A DNA stretch of 64,000 nucleotides from Sporosarcina luteola (GTDB taxonomy: Bacteria; Bacillota; Bacilli; Bacillales_A; Planococcaceae): contig NZ_JAMBOK010000002.1 of assembly GCF_023715585.1 (NCBI RefSeq), positions 186,001-250,000 on the forward strand, read 5' to 3'. This document shows, piece after piece, positions 35,110 through 43,722 of the stretch. The notes beneath the pieces are model-generated. The model was not told where the DNA came from and made no database searches. It worked only from the letters and a program-made list of their open reading frames with translations. How positions within the stretch are numbered: position 1 is the first letter of the stretch; every line of letters begins with the position of its first letter. A program made the position numbers and the translations under genes.

Positions 35110-36075
35110 ATGAGAACAATTAAAATAAATTGGAAGAAATTATTGGTTATTTTGTCAACCGTCTTCCTAGTCATACAGATTGCGGGCAGCTTCTTTTTCT
35201 TTGAACTGGCTGTCAAGCGCGGACCGAAAGAATACTTGCAGGGAAATGCCGATTTGGAAGTGTCAGAAGAGACATTGGATCTTTATTTAAAAGGGGATTG
35301 GAAGAAATGGGTCGCCGCCCAGAAGTTCGAAACGCTCCATATGACTTCACGGGATGGACTGAAGCTATCGGGCTACTATTTACCTGCCGCCAAGCCGACG
35401 AATAAACTTGTCATTTTGCCGCATGGCTATTTAGGCCACGCCAAACAGATGGGGCTTTTCGGACAGTATTATCATAATGATCTAGGCTACAACATCTTCA
35501 TGCCGGATGCACGGGGTCATGGAAAAAGCGAAGGTGACTATTATGGGTTCGGATGGCCGGATCGGCTCGATCTCATCGATTGGACGAATTTGTTGGTACA
35601 GAGGCTTGGACCGAAGTCGGAAGTGGCCTACCATGGATTATCGATGGGGGCGGCTACTGTGTTAATGGCGAGCGGCGAGGAAGAGCTTCCGCGGCAAGTG
35701 AAAGCCATCATCGCGGATAGTCCGTACCAATCAGTCTACCAATTATTTACCTACCAAATGAATCGGATGTTCCATCTGCCGGCTTTCCCGTTATTGGATA
35801 GCACAAGCGCAATGACGAAAGTCCGTGCAGGTTATTCATTCAGAGAAGCCAGCGCGTTGAAGCAGGTGAAGAAAACGAGCGTGCCTGTATTTTATATCCA
35901 CGGAATGAATGATACATTCGTGCCGACCGAAATGGCCGGGGAATTGGAGCGGAACACTTCGAGCGACAGTGAAATATTCCTCGTCCCGAACGCAAACCAC
36001 GGCGAAGCCTTTGCGCTTGCCGGGGAGACCTATAAAGTGAAGGTCGGTCATTTCTTGAATCGCTATATGAAGTGA
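35110..36075 (+). CDS. Membrane-anchored alpha/beta hydrolase
   Basis: 321 residues with an N-terminal membrane helix (about 10-30) and a serine hydrolase fold: oxyanion region HGYLGHAKQ, PDARGHGKSEG, nucleophile in YHGLSMGAAT, acid in HGMNDTFVP and His in NANHGEAF. Closest recalled relatives are YqkD-like proteins of Bacillus. The substrate is unknown. A strong terminator follows. Confidence 0.87.
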   Translation: MRTIKINWKKLLVILSTVFLVIQIAGSFFFFELAVKRGPKEYLQGNADLEVSEETLDLYLKGDWKKWVAAQKFETLHMTSRDGLKLSGYYLPAAKPTNKLVILPHGYLGHAKQMGLFGQYYHNDLGYNIFMPDARGHGKSEGDYYGFGWPDRLDLIDWTNLLVQRLGPKSEVAYHGLSMGAATVLMASGEEELPRQVKAIIADSPYQSVYQLFTYQMNRMFHLPAFPLLDSTSAMTKVRAGYSFREASALKQVKKTSVPVFYIHGMNDTFVPTEMAGELERNTSSDSEIFLVPNANHGEAFALAGETYKVKVGHFLNRYMK

Positions 36076-36078
36076 ATA

Positions 36079-36113
36079 AAATTCGGTTCCCGTCATGGGA
36101 ACCGTTTTTTTAT
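36079..36113 (+). terminator. Terminator of the alpha/beta hydrolase gene
   Basis: CGGTTCCC and GGGAACCG arms with eight T. Confidence 0.9.
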
Positions 36114-36127
36114 TCGTCTAGACTCCG

Positions 36128-36287
36128 GGTGGCAACAGCTCGGGTCATAAGTCAGCTCTGCTGCACGGCAAAGAGCGCCGTTTCGTGCCAGCATGGATGC
36201 GGGTATGCAGTCTTTGCCACAGGAGGTGGCGATTTTAGACTGCCTTCCTCTGAATGTCTTATGCCTGTCGCAGTTAACCGCCACCCT
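36128..36287. ncRNA. Candidate structured RNA or palindromic element
   Basis: About 160 nt closed by GGGTGGC/GCCACCC. Reading the minus strand, ACAG/CTGT and CATAAG/CTTATG extend the closing helix; inside are GCAGTCT/AGACTGC enclosing GCCAC/GTGGC, and TGCTG/CAGCA enclosing CGGC/GCCG. The pairing works in either strand. I cannot match it to tmRNA, RNase P, 6S, SRP or a known riboswitch. Its far end overlaps the SASP stop codon. It may be a MITE-like repeat instead. Confidence 0.45.
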
Positions 36288-36483
36288 ACGCTTTTGAATC
36301 AGCCGGTTCGTTTGCTTTTCGGACTTGCGCAGGATCGGTGTCACTGTATTGCGCAGTTCCTATGCCACCGGTGCGGGCAAGAACTTCTTTCACTTCATTA
36401 TAGGTCAACCCCGAGTTAGCATTTTGCCGTTTCACTTCTTCGATATCGGTTCCTGCTTCAGTGATTTTTTTTGAAATCTTCAT
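36286..36483 (-). CDS. Gamma-type small acid-soluble spore protein (SspE-like)
   Basis: 65 residues with two copies of the gamma-SASP pattern: TDIEEVKRQNANSG near the start and TDPAQVRKANEPAD near the end, separated by TYNEVKEVLART. Such proteins store amino acids in the spore core. GGAGGTGGAG precedes ATG 36483. Shorter than SspE (about 85), so assignment rests on the T-D-x2-x-V-K/R-x2-N motif pairs. Confidence 0.7.
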   Translation of the reverse strand: MKISKKITEAGTDIEEVKRQNANSGLTYNEVKEVLARTGGIGTAQYSDTDPAQVRKANEPADSKA

Positions 36484-36619
36484 ATGCTCCACCTCCATGG
36501 CATTAGAGTTCCATATAATTTGCTATTTATGCCCTTGCATGAAGTGTTATTATTTAGAAAAGAGCAACAATGTTTTCTTTGAAGCAACCAAGGGAAAAAT
36601 AGGAATGGAGGTGGTTGAA

Positions 36620-37171
36620 TTGGAAAAGGTGATTTATATTGTGCGCCATTGTTCAGCGGAAGGTCAGTCGCCGCATGCGGATTTGACTGCGGAAGGAATT
36701 GTGGAGGCAGAGAAGCTGGCAGAATTTTTCTTGGAGTTGGATGTAGACCGGGTCATTTCGAGTCCTTTCATCCGTGCGCGAAGAACCGCGGAGCCGATTG
36801 CGGACGGAAAAAAGATTCACATCGAAGAGGACAGCCGATTGGCGGAACGGACATTGAGTTCGCATGCATTTGAGGATTGGCTATTGAAATTGGAGGATTC
36901 ATTTCTAGATTTACAGTTGAAATATGAAGGCGGAGAGTCTTCCCAGGAAGCGATGGAGCGCGTCTGTAAAGTGGTGGATGAACTGCCTGACGGTTCGAAA
37001 ACCGTGCTCGTGACACATGGAAATCTGATGACTTTGCTGTTGAGATGCTATAACGAACGGATTGGTTTTCAGGAATGGCTGGCGTTGACGAATCCGGATG
37101 TGTTTCGAGTTCATGTGACCGATAACGGTGCGCAAGTAGATCGGATTTGGAAGGAAGAGGTTCTCAGATGA
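36620..37171 (+). CDS. Histidine phosphatase family protein
   Basis: 183 residues: VIYIVRHCSAEG (the RHG motif with Cys in place of Gly), SSPFIRARRTAEPIA, and the second His in LVTHGNLMTLLL. Phosphoglycerate-mutase-like phosphatases act on small phosphorylated metabolites. The start is TTG 36620 with GGAGGTGG 6 bases before it; ATG 36605 is possible but has no site. Monocistronic, followed by a terminator. Confidence 0.87.
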   Translation: MEKVIYIVRHCSAEGQSPHADLTAEGIVEAEKLAEFFLELDVDRVISSPFIRARRTAEPIADGKKIHIEEDSRLAERTLSSHAFEDWLLKLEDSFLDLQLKYEGGESSQEAMERVCKVVDELPDGSKTVLVTHGNLMTLLLRCYNERIGFQEWLALTNPDVFRVHVTDNGAQVDRIWKEEVLR

Positions 37172-37185
37172 AGTATTGGCTGTAA

Positions 37186-37227
37186 TTCGCGATCCTTTCG
37201 TTATGAACGAAGGGATTTTTTTATGCT
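37186..37227 (+). terminator. Terminator of the histidine phosphatase gene
   Basis: ATCCTTTCGTT and AACGAAGGGAT arms with seven T. Confidence 0.9.
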
Positions 37228-37236
37228 ATCCAAACT

Positions 37237-37312
37237 TTATCTATTGAATAGGTAGAGTTATCTGTTGAATGTGGAAAGTTATCTATTGAATTCAGCGAGA
37301 TATCTATTTACG
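37237..37312. repeat. Phased 21-bp array, core TTATCTATTGAA
   Basis: Cores start at 37237, 37258, 37279 and (ATATCTATTTA) 37300: four copies at exactly 21 bp, 10 bases behind a terminator. The remaining 140 bases to the next gene hold nothing I recognise. Confidence 0.82.
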
Positions 37313-37451
37313 AATTTATCGCCGAAAAGTGACTTAAGCCCCGTGCAAGCAATTGTTTCACAGAACTGCAACAAGGGCATTGACAATAAAAAAGTCGTAA
37401 GTGTTTAGGCAATCCGTCAATGCAGCAAAATGAAAATAGGAGGTCGTCCGT

Positions 37452-38648
37452 ATGCTATTTGAAATCAAATCAGTGAAGCACAAGCATGACCTGATTTCAT
37501 TCACATGGAATGATGTCGGTGGATTTTACAATGTGTACAAAGATGGCGAGCACTTGTATGAAGGGTCCGTTCCGGAATTCCAGGATGGCGACTTCAAACA
37601 TGGCAAGCTCTATCACTATATAATTGAGCGAGTGGAAAATAATCAAGTCGTCGACGTCATTGCAGTACAGACATCGGCTTTCGCTGAAGAGAAGAGTATT
37701 GAAAACCCGTTGAAGTCGCTTGTCATGACGACAATCGTCGCGAAAACGCAAATTGCTCTCTCATGGGAGAGGATTAAAGAAGTCGATGAATATGAAGTGT
37801 ACCGGAATGGGGAGTTTATGGCGAAAGTCGGCGGCAACAGTTTCATCGACCGTGACATTGATGCGGACCAATCATATGTCTATTCCATCCGTTCCAGACG
37901 CCCGCTGAATCAGTCAGAGGAGATGTTGACGTCAGTGAAATCGGCAGTATCCAATTTGTTCGGCATGTTGAATCCATCTACGTCCACATCAGAATCAGCA
38001 GTCGAAACGTTTACGACAATCAAGTCAATCGGCAAGCCCTCCAAGTTGCTTCGGCCGGTCAACGAACGCGAACAGGAAATAGAAACTGTTGATCGGTGGA
38101 AATTCCGCTACACGACGTTCCTCGCGGATAAGTGGATACGAAATCCGAATCCCCTGTCACCGAATCATTTTTTTGAAGGTGATAAGAGAAGTTTTGATCC
38201 GAACGGGGAAGGCTTCCGGACGCGCGTCGATATTGAGCTGGCTTATGATGAGAAAGGCGAGCCGATGAAGTTTTCGAAGGAAGTAGGGCCGACAGTCGCC
38301 TATGATCATCTGAAGCGCTTCAGGGTAAAAGCGAAGGCTTCAGCTGATGGAATAACGATGAGTAGGACAGACCACAAAAAAGGGGAAAGCGGTTTTTTAT
38401 TGGAGCATTCTGTCGGTAATCCGTTGACGGCCGCGCCGAAGATCGACTATGAAGTGAATGCTGTGTTTAGAAGGCATGGAACATATGATATGTCAGGTTA
38501 TTTCGATCCTGCTCCCCATCATGAGATCTATTTGATGAAGGGAAGAGGAGAGGAATGGCAGCCTATCCTGCAAGTCGAAAGCAGAGGGCTTGCCTTCATG
38601 TCTGAAGCAATTGCCTACCATTATTGGCGTTGCTCGAATTTTGAATAA
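37452..38648 (+). CDS. FnIII-like protein with DUF3238 C-terminal domain
   Basis: 398 residues. Two fibronectin-type-III-like units at about 8-80 and 92-155 (AQIALSWERIKEVDEYEVYRNGEF region), then a linker and a C-terminal DUF3238-like domain (FRYTTFLADKWIRNP, FFEGDKRSFDPNGEGFRTRV). No signal peptide. AGGAGG precedes the ATG. Function unknown; similar proteins are common in Bacillus genomes. Confidence 0.75.
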   Translation: MLFEIKSVKHKHDLISFTWNDVGGFYNVYKDGEHLYEGSVPEFQDGDFKHGKLYHYIIERVENNQVVDVIAVQTSAFAEEKSIENPLKSLVMTTIVAKTQIALSWERIKEVDEYEVYRNGEFMAKVGGNSFIDRDIDADQSYVYSIRSRRPLNQSEEMLTSVKSAVSNLFGMLNPSTSTSESAVETFTTIKSIGKPSKLLRPVNEREQEIETVDRWKFRYTTFLADKWIRNPNPLSPNHFFEGDKRSFDPNGEGFRTRVDIELAYDEKGEPMKFSKEVGPTVAYDHLKRFRVKAKASADGITMSRTDHKKGESGFLLEHSVGNPLTAAPKIDYEVNAVFRRHGTYDMSGYFDPAPHHEIYLMKGRGEEWQPILQVESRGLAFMSEAIAYHYWRCSNFE

Positions 38649-38801
38649 AACAGCCCTTTTGACAGCGGGTAATTGTTCTGTTACCATTACCTTGAATTCG
38701 AGATAAATTACATTTGATTCAAAGGCTGTTAACTAGCAGCTTAACTATCGTGAACGACTCGTTGTGTTCATTTCAATTTGAGAAATCAAGGGGGAGCAAC
38801 T

Positions 38802-39407
38802 ATGAGACATATTTTTAAGCAAGGAACCGACCCTTCGAAACCGACTCTTCTTTTATTGCATGGAACCGGTGGAACGGAAGAGGATTTATTACCGCTCGCA
38901 GGATTGATCGATTCTGAAGCCTCCGTACTAAGTGTGCGGGGGAATGTGCTGGAAAACGGGATGCCCCGGTTTTTCCGGCGTCTCGCGGAAGGTGTTTTTG
39001 ATGAGGAGGACTTGATTTTCCGAACGAAGGAACTTCATTCATTTCTTGACGAAGCGGCGGAAGAGCATGGATTTGACAGGTCGACTATTGTCGCAGTCGG
39101 CTATTCGAACGGAGCGAATATTGCGGCGAGCCTGTTGTTCCATTATGCGGATTCGTTAAAAGGGGCCATCTTGCATCATCCGATGGTACCGAGGCGGGGG
39201 ATCCAGCTGCCCGATATGGCGGACCTTCCAGTGTTCATCGCTGCAGGGAAGAATGACCCAATCTGTCCGGCGCAGGAGACAATCGATTTGCAGGAGTTGC
39301 TGGCAGGAGCAGGCGCTTCAACGGAAGTCCATTGGGAAATGAACGGCCACTCGTTGACCCGGACGGAAGTGGACGCGGCAGCGGAATGGTATCGTATGAA
39401 TTTTTAA
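38802..39407 (+). CDS. MhqD-like carboxylesterase/phospholipase
   Basis: 201-residue compact alpha/beta hydrolase: LLHGTGGTEED oxyanion region, nucleophile in AVGYSNGANIA, Asp in AAGKNDPICP and His in MNGHSLT. B. subtilis MhqD belongs to the quinone-responsive mhq regulon; no MhqR or dioxygenase gene is adjacent here, so regulation is open. ATG 38802 has GGGGGAG 6 bases upstream. Confidence 0.88.
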   Translation: MRHIFKQGTDPSKPTLLLLHGTGGTEEDLLPLAGLIDSEASVLSVRGNVLENGMPRFFRRLAEGVFDEEDLIFRTKELHSFLDEAAEEHGFDRSTIVAVGYSNGANIAASLLFHYADSLKGAILHHPMVPRRGIQLPDMADLPVFIAAGKNDPICPAQETIDLQELLAGAGASTEVHWEMNGHSLTRTEVDAAAEWYRMNF

Positions 39408-39412
39408 CTTGA

Positions 39413-39443
39413 AAAGCCGATCCTGTAGGGGTCGGTTTTTTAA
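39413..39443 (+). terminator. Terminator of the MhqD-like gene
   Basis: AAGCCGATCC and GGGGTCGGTT arms with six T. Confidence 0.8.
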
Positions 39444-39445
39444 AT

Positions 39446-39556
39446 TTATGCGTGAATAAAAAGTTTCATGCGTGATTCTCGGGATTTATGGACTTTTACT
39501 GTGGGTTATGCTTTTTTGGAGACATTTATGAGCTTTTAAAAGACTTTATGCGTTTT
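39446..39556. repeat. Phased 20-bp array, core TTATG(CG), inverse of CGCATAA
   Basis: TTATG or close variants end at 39450, 39470, 39490, 39510, 39530 and 39550, exactly 20 bp apart. This is the CGCATAA core read on the other strand. It starts 3 bases after a terminator, between convergent genes. Confidence 0.9.
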
Positions 39557-39651
39557 TGAGTTGAATGAATTTGAAATTACTGCCAACTTCCCTTTGAAAT
39601 AGCCTATAGAGGGAGTAAAATATCAGATTGAACAATAATCATAGCTCCAAA

Positions 39652-39692
39652 AAGGTCTGTCAATCGGCGGGGAGCCGGTGACAGACCTTTCT
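39652..39692. terminator. Bidirectional terminator
   Basis: AAAGGTCTGTCA and TGACAGACCTTT arms, 12 bp, around a 16-base loop; it serves the two-component operon on the minus strand. Confidence 0.85.
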
Positions 39693-39723
39693 ATATTTTA
39701 AATAGATTACGCTGCCATTATTC

Positions 39724-41139
39724 CTAGCCCTTCCCGTCACCGGGCAGCTCAATCCGGAATTTCGTCCCCGTGCCCTTTGCGCTCTCGACAGCAATCGTTC
39801 CACCATGCATGGTCACTAACTGCTTCACAATCGATAATCCTAATCCAAATTCGCCGTATGGATTCGTTGTCCGTGAGTCGATCGCTTTGTAGAATCGGCT
39901 CCATATCTTTTCGATTTCCCCGGGATCCATTCCGATGCCTGTATCCTCGATTTCGATGATAGTCCGCTTCTCCGCCGTATATCCACGTAGCCAGATCGTT
40001 CCGTTTTCCGTGAATTGGATGCTGTTTTTGGCGATATTGATCAACACTTGGGTGAGACGGTCGTAGTCGGCAAACACCGGAACATCCTCTGCGACCTCTA
40101 CAACAATTTCATCGCCGCGGTCGGCAGCGGCATCCTCCAGTTGTTCCTGAATAATTTCGAGCAGTTCACCAAGTTGGATTTCCTGTTTTACCAGTGTCAC
40201 CTGATTCGAACGGATTCTCTCGTAGTCGAGGTTTTCATTCACAAGCCGGATGAGTCTCATCGTTTCGCTGCTTGCGAGTTGCAGGCCGCGCTCTTTCTCA
40301 GACTCAGAGATCATATCATTGCGCAATCCTTCGATAATACCCCGGATTGTGGTGAGCGGCGTCCGTAGTTCATGCGACACGTCCGCCATGAATTGCCGGC
40401 GGCGGTTTTCGAGGTTTTCGATCTCCTCAGCTGCTGCTTCAAGCTTCTCGACCATCCTGTTGAAATCTCCCGCAAGCTCTCCGATTTCGTCGACGCCTTC
40501 GGTCGGAATGCGCACGGAATAATCGCCTTGCGACACATTCGCGGTTGCCGAACGAAGCCGATTGATGCGACGGCCGTGGAACGTCGATAGCAACCCGCTC
40601 AATAACAATGCAATTGCGAGCGCAATGACAGTTGTGTAAATCAAATAGCTGTTCATCTGCGAGATGATTTCCCGAGAGCCTTTGATCGGTGAGGTTAATA
40701 AAACACCACCGACAAACTGGTCTCTATGGAAATAGGGGAGGAGGACGAAAGTGACTGCCTGCCCGAACCGTTTGAGTTCTTGTTTCACGGTAATCGTTTT
40801 CCCGCTTTGCAGTGCACGCCATTCTTCCTCATTCAGTTCAATTAAAGGCGTGTTCAGCCCGGTAGAATAAATGATGACGGATTTTTCATCGAACAAGCTG
40901 TATTGGATATCCCTGCTCTCCAACACATATCCGTATGATTTCAAAATGGATCGGGAGTCTCGTTGGTCCTGCTCGATATCTGTCAAAATCGATTGTCCGT
41001 AGGAGGCGAGTTCCTCGGTTTTATTATCATAGACGAATTGCTCGACAAAATGGGAAAAAAGCAGGCTCAGGATGAGAAAAGCGATGATGATGACACTGAA
41101 ATGGCTTGCAAGCTGCTGATAGAAGTATTTGATCTTCAT
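39724..41139 (-). CDS. Sensor histidine kinase (HAMP, HisKA, HATPase)
   Basis: 471 residues. Membrane helices at about 13-33 and 167-187 enclose an extracellular sensor domain; HAMP follows (RLRSATANVSQGDYSVRIP), then the H box DVSHELRTPLTTIRG, N box INIAKNSIQFTENG, DTGIGMDPGE and GEFGLGLSIVKQL. Its ATG overlaps the regulator stop (ATGA). It is an EnvZ/PhoR-like kinase; the stimulus is unknown. Confidence 0.94.
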   Translation of the reverse strand: MKIKYFYQQLASHFSVIIIAFLILSLLFSHFVEQFVYDNKTEELASYGQSILTDIEQDQRDSRSILKSYGYVLESRDIQYSLFDEKSVIIYSTGLNTPLIELNEEEWRALQSGKTITVKQELKRFGQAVTFVLLPYFHRDQFVGGVLLTSPIKGSREIISQMNSYLIYTTVIALAIALLLSGLLSTFHGRRINRLRSATANVSQGDYSVRIPTEGVDEIGELAGDFNRMVEKLEAAAEEIENLENRRRQFMADVSHELRTPLTTIRGIIEGLRNDMISESEKERGLQLASSETMRLIRLVNENLDYERIRSNQVTLVKQEIQLGELLEIIQEQLEDAAADRGDEIVVEVAEDVPVFADYDRLTQVLINIAKNSIQFTENGTIWLRGYTAEKRTIIEIEDTGIGMDPGEIEKIWSRFYKAIDSRTTNPYGEFGLGLSIVKQLVTMHGGTIAVESAKGTGTKFRIELPGDGKG

Positions 41140-41837
41140 TCTTGCTCACCGGCCGCTTCGTCGAATCGGTAGCCTACGCCCCATACCGTATGGAAAAACG
41201 GCTGATCCGCCTTCGACACCTTCGACCTCAATCGCTTGATATGCACATCGACTGTCCGGTCATCACCGTAGAAGTCATAGCCCCACACTCGATCAAGAAG
41301 CTGCTCGCGCGAAAACACCTGCTTTGGATGTTGTATGAAGAAATGGAGAAGGTCGAATTCCTTCGGCGTCAAATTCGGTACCGGCTTGCCGTCCAAGAGC
41401 ACTTCGCGGGTAGCGGTATTAATAGTGAAGTGCTTCGTTTTCAGTGTGACGACATCAACTCGATCTTCTTTCGCAATCGCATACCTGCGTGTAACAGCTT
41501 TAATGCGAGCCATGAGCGCAAGCGGACTGAACGGCTTTGTTACATAATCATCCGCACCCATCTCAAGCCCCAGCACCTGGTCGGATTCACTATCCTTCGC
41601 TGTCAGCATAATAATCGGCACTGCAACTTCGGCTTTTCGCAACTTCCGGCAGATTGTCACACCATCCATGCCAGGCAGCATCCAGTCGATAATCAGACAA
41701 TCCCAATTACCCGAGACAGCCTGTTCATAGCCTTGGAGTCCATCTTTTACGAACTCGCCGCAAATCCCTTCCTTTTCGAAAAACAGTTCAATCATGGAAG
41801 ATACACTTTCATTGTCTTCGATTACGAGGATTTTCAT
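41136..41837 (-). CDS. OmpR/PhoB-family response regulator
   Basis: 233 residues. Receiver domain with acidic EDNES, phospho-acceptor in DCLIIDWMLPG, Thr in IIMLTAKD and Lys in YVTKPFS; winged-helix domain from about 135 (NLTPKEFDLLHFF, RTVDVHIKRLRSK). First gene of the operon with the kinase behind it. Target genes are unknown. Confidence 0.95.
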   Translation of the reverse strand: MKILVIEDNESVSSMIELFFEKEGICGEFVKDGLQGYEQAVSGNWDCLIIDWMLPGMDGVTICRKLRKAEVAVPIIMLTAKDSESDQVLGLEMGADDYVTKPFSPLALMARIKAVTRRYAIAKEDRVDVVTLKTKHFTINTATREVLLDGKPVPNLTPKEFDLLHFFIQHPKQVFSREQLLDRVWGYDFYGDDRTVDVHIKRLRSKVSKADQPFFHTVWGVGYRFDEAAGEQE

Positions 41838-41913
41838 ATCTCAGGCCTCCTATGTAAAGGTTTTTCTATTCTATGATTATAACGGAATGAAGAAGAAAAA
41901 CCCGCTTAGCCAT

Positions 41914-42870
41914 CTAAGCAGGTGAGTGGGTTAGTCGTGTGCCAGGACAGTGGTCAAGGAAGTTCTTGTATGCAAATCCTTTCACTTCGTCCTCGCTATA
42001 CTTTTTCAACAACTCGTTGAGCAATACGGGGTGCATCGAAGCATCTTCAAGACCGGTGATCTTGTCTGTAATGCCATCAAAATCGGATCCCAGCCCTATC
42101 TGGCTACTACCTCCAAGGGAACAAAAGTGGTCAATATGAGTAATAAGGTTTGACACAGATGCAGAGCCTTCTTCAATAACGAATGGCGGGTAGTATACGA
42201 CGTGAACCATTCCATTGCTGTTAAATAAATGCGTCGCCTGCTCATCCGTCAAGTTCCGCCGGTGATTGCAAATCGTTTTCGAATTGGAATGGCTTGCAAT
42301 CGGATAGTGGGCTATCTCCATTACATCCCAAAAAGCTTTTTCGCTTAGATGGGAAACATCCGTAAGAATCTTGAATTGATTGCAGAATGTAATAATCTCT
42401 TTCCCGAATGTTGTCAAACCAGCTCCACGCTCTTCCTCGACACCGTCAGCTGCCAAATTCGCATTATTCCATGTCAATCCGACTGAAAGGACACCCAATT
42501 CACGTAGAATCGACAGCTTATTCATATCATTTCCGATGCAATCGACTCCCTCAAGCGTCAGAAATGCACCGATTTGCCCCTCTTGAAGCTGATCAAAATC
42601 AGCCCATGTTTTCAGTGCTTTCATATTCGGGTTTTTGCCAATCACTTCGGTGTAAAAATAATGAATCTGGTCGAGTGCCGCTTGGAATTGCTGGTCTGTC
42701 TTAATGGACGGTGATATGAATATGGCAAATGCTTGGATGCGGACTCCGCCTTGCTTCAGCTTTTCGTACGTGACATCAAGATCTTTGGAGTCCGTAAATG
42801 AAAGATTCCCTTTTGCATGATTCATTTTTGCCAGTACATCACAATGGAGATCAATGATATTCAACGGCAA
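41914..42870 (-). CDS. M19 membrane-dipeptidase family protein
   Basis: 318-residue zinc dipeptidase: H-x-D in IDLHCDVLAK, bridging Glu in FLTLEGVD, His ligands in TDVSHLSEKAF and IASHSNSK, and GLGSDFDG. The family cleaves dipeptides, often with a D-residue in second place. Its start lies 20 bases inside the end of the upstream glutamine-amidotransferase-like gene, so the two form an operon, probably for breakdown of a gamma-linked or D-containing peptide (inference). Confidence 0.92.
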   Translation of the reverse strand: MPLNIIDLHCDVLAKMNHAKGNLSFTDSKDLDVTYEKLKQGGVRIQAFAIFISPSIKTDQQFQAALDQIHYFYTEVIGKNPNMKALKTWADFDQLQEGQIGAFLTLEGVDCIGNDMNKLSILRELGVLSVGLTWNNANLAADGVEEERGAGLTTFGKEIITFCNQFKILTDVSHLSEKAFWDVMEIAHYPIASHSNSKTICNHRRNLTDEQATHLFNSNGMVHVVYYPPFVIEEGSASVSNLITHIDHFCSLGGSSQIGLGSDFDGITDKITGLEDASMHPVLLNELLKKYSEDEVKGFAYKNFLDHCPGTRLTHSPA

Positions 42871-43576
42871 TCATCCTCTCCATACAAGCCTTCATATAAG
42901 CCTCGAATAAGCGCTTGGAAACCTGGTCAGCGTTTTGCATCAAAGCCTCGGGATGCCATTGCACGCCAACAACGAAATGATGGACCGTACTTTCAACTGC
43001 TTCCACAATTCCGTCACTTGCCCTGCCTGAGACGACGAGTGGAGAAGGGACATCCTTCAATGCTTGGTGATGAAATGAATTGACCATGATTTTATCCGAG
43101 GCCGCGATGGACTCGAGAATTGTCCCTTTCACAATATGCACCGTGTGGGATTGGTACTCCCTTTTCGCTTTTTGATTGTGTTGTAGTATAGGGTTGGTGC
43201 ATTGGGAGTCGATGTCCTGAAAAAGTGTTCCTCCGAATGCGACGTTCAGCACCTGGTGGCCTCGACATATGCCGAGAATCGGTTTATCCAGCGTTAGCAT
43301 ATGCTTTGCAAGTTTTAACTCGATTTTATCTCTTTCGGGCGTCACGTTGCCAAGCCGCGGCAAGGGTTCCTCATTGAAAAGATGAGGATTCATGTCGCCC
43401 CCGCCTGAAATGATCAATCCATCGAGGAGCTTGGTGATCTGCCGGACGTCGCTTTCCACCCCTGTCGGTATGATGAAAGGTATGCCGCCTCCAGTGATGA
43501 CTGCCTGGATGTAAGTGTTTTGAAGTTTGTGTGCAGTGGAATCGATGTTTGAAGTAATGCCGATAATCGGTTTCAA
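42851..43576 (-). CDS. Gamma-glutamyl hydrolase, PuuD-like (class I GATase)
   Basis: 241 residues with the nucleophile Cys in LGICRGHQVLNVA, His and Glu in GVQWHPEAL, and SGGGDMNP near the oxyanion region. PuuD cleaves gamma-glutamyl-GABA in putrescine breakdown. No puuABC or GABA genes are adjacent, but the coupled M19 dipeptidase suggests another gamma-glutamyl compound. First gene of the pair. Confidence 0.9.
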   Translation of the reverse strand: MKPIIGITSNIDSTAHKLQNTYIQAVITGGGIPFIIPTGVESDVRQITKLLDGLIISGGGDMNPHLFNEEPLPRLGNVTPERDKIELKLAKHMLTLDKPILGICRGHQVLNVAFGGTLFQDIDSQCTNPILQHNQKAKREYQSHTVHIVKGTILESIAASDKIMVNSFHHQALKDVPSPLVVSGRASDGIVEAVESTVHHFVVGVQWHPEALMQNADQVSKRLFEAYMKACMERMIAVEYH

Positions 43577-43679
43577 TCCTCATTCCCCCTTTTTAAAAAT
43601 TATCTTTGATACCAATAATTATATCGTCACTCCAATTGAGATGGAATTACTTTTAAGAATAGTTTATGAATTAAAAATA

Positions 43680-43715
43680 AAAACCTCTACCACAACTGAA
43701 AATGGCAGAGGCGTT
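43680..43715 (-). terminator. Terminator of the HtrA gene
   Basis: On the minus strand GCCTCTGCCA, loop, TGTGGTAGAGGT and a T-rich tail. Confidence 0.75.
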
Positions 43716-43722
43716 TATCTAT

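Noticed and set aside
36128-36287. tmRNA, RNase P, 6S or SRP RNA
   Set aside because: None of the conserved sequence blocks of these RNAs could be found on either strand.
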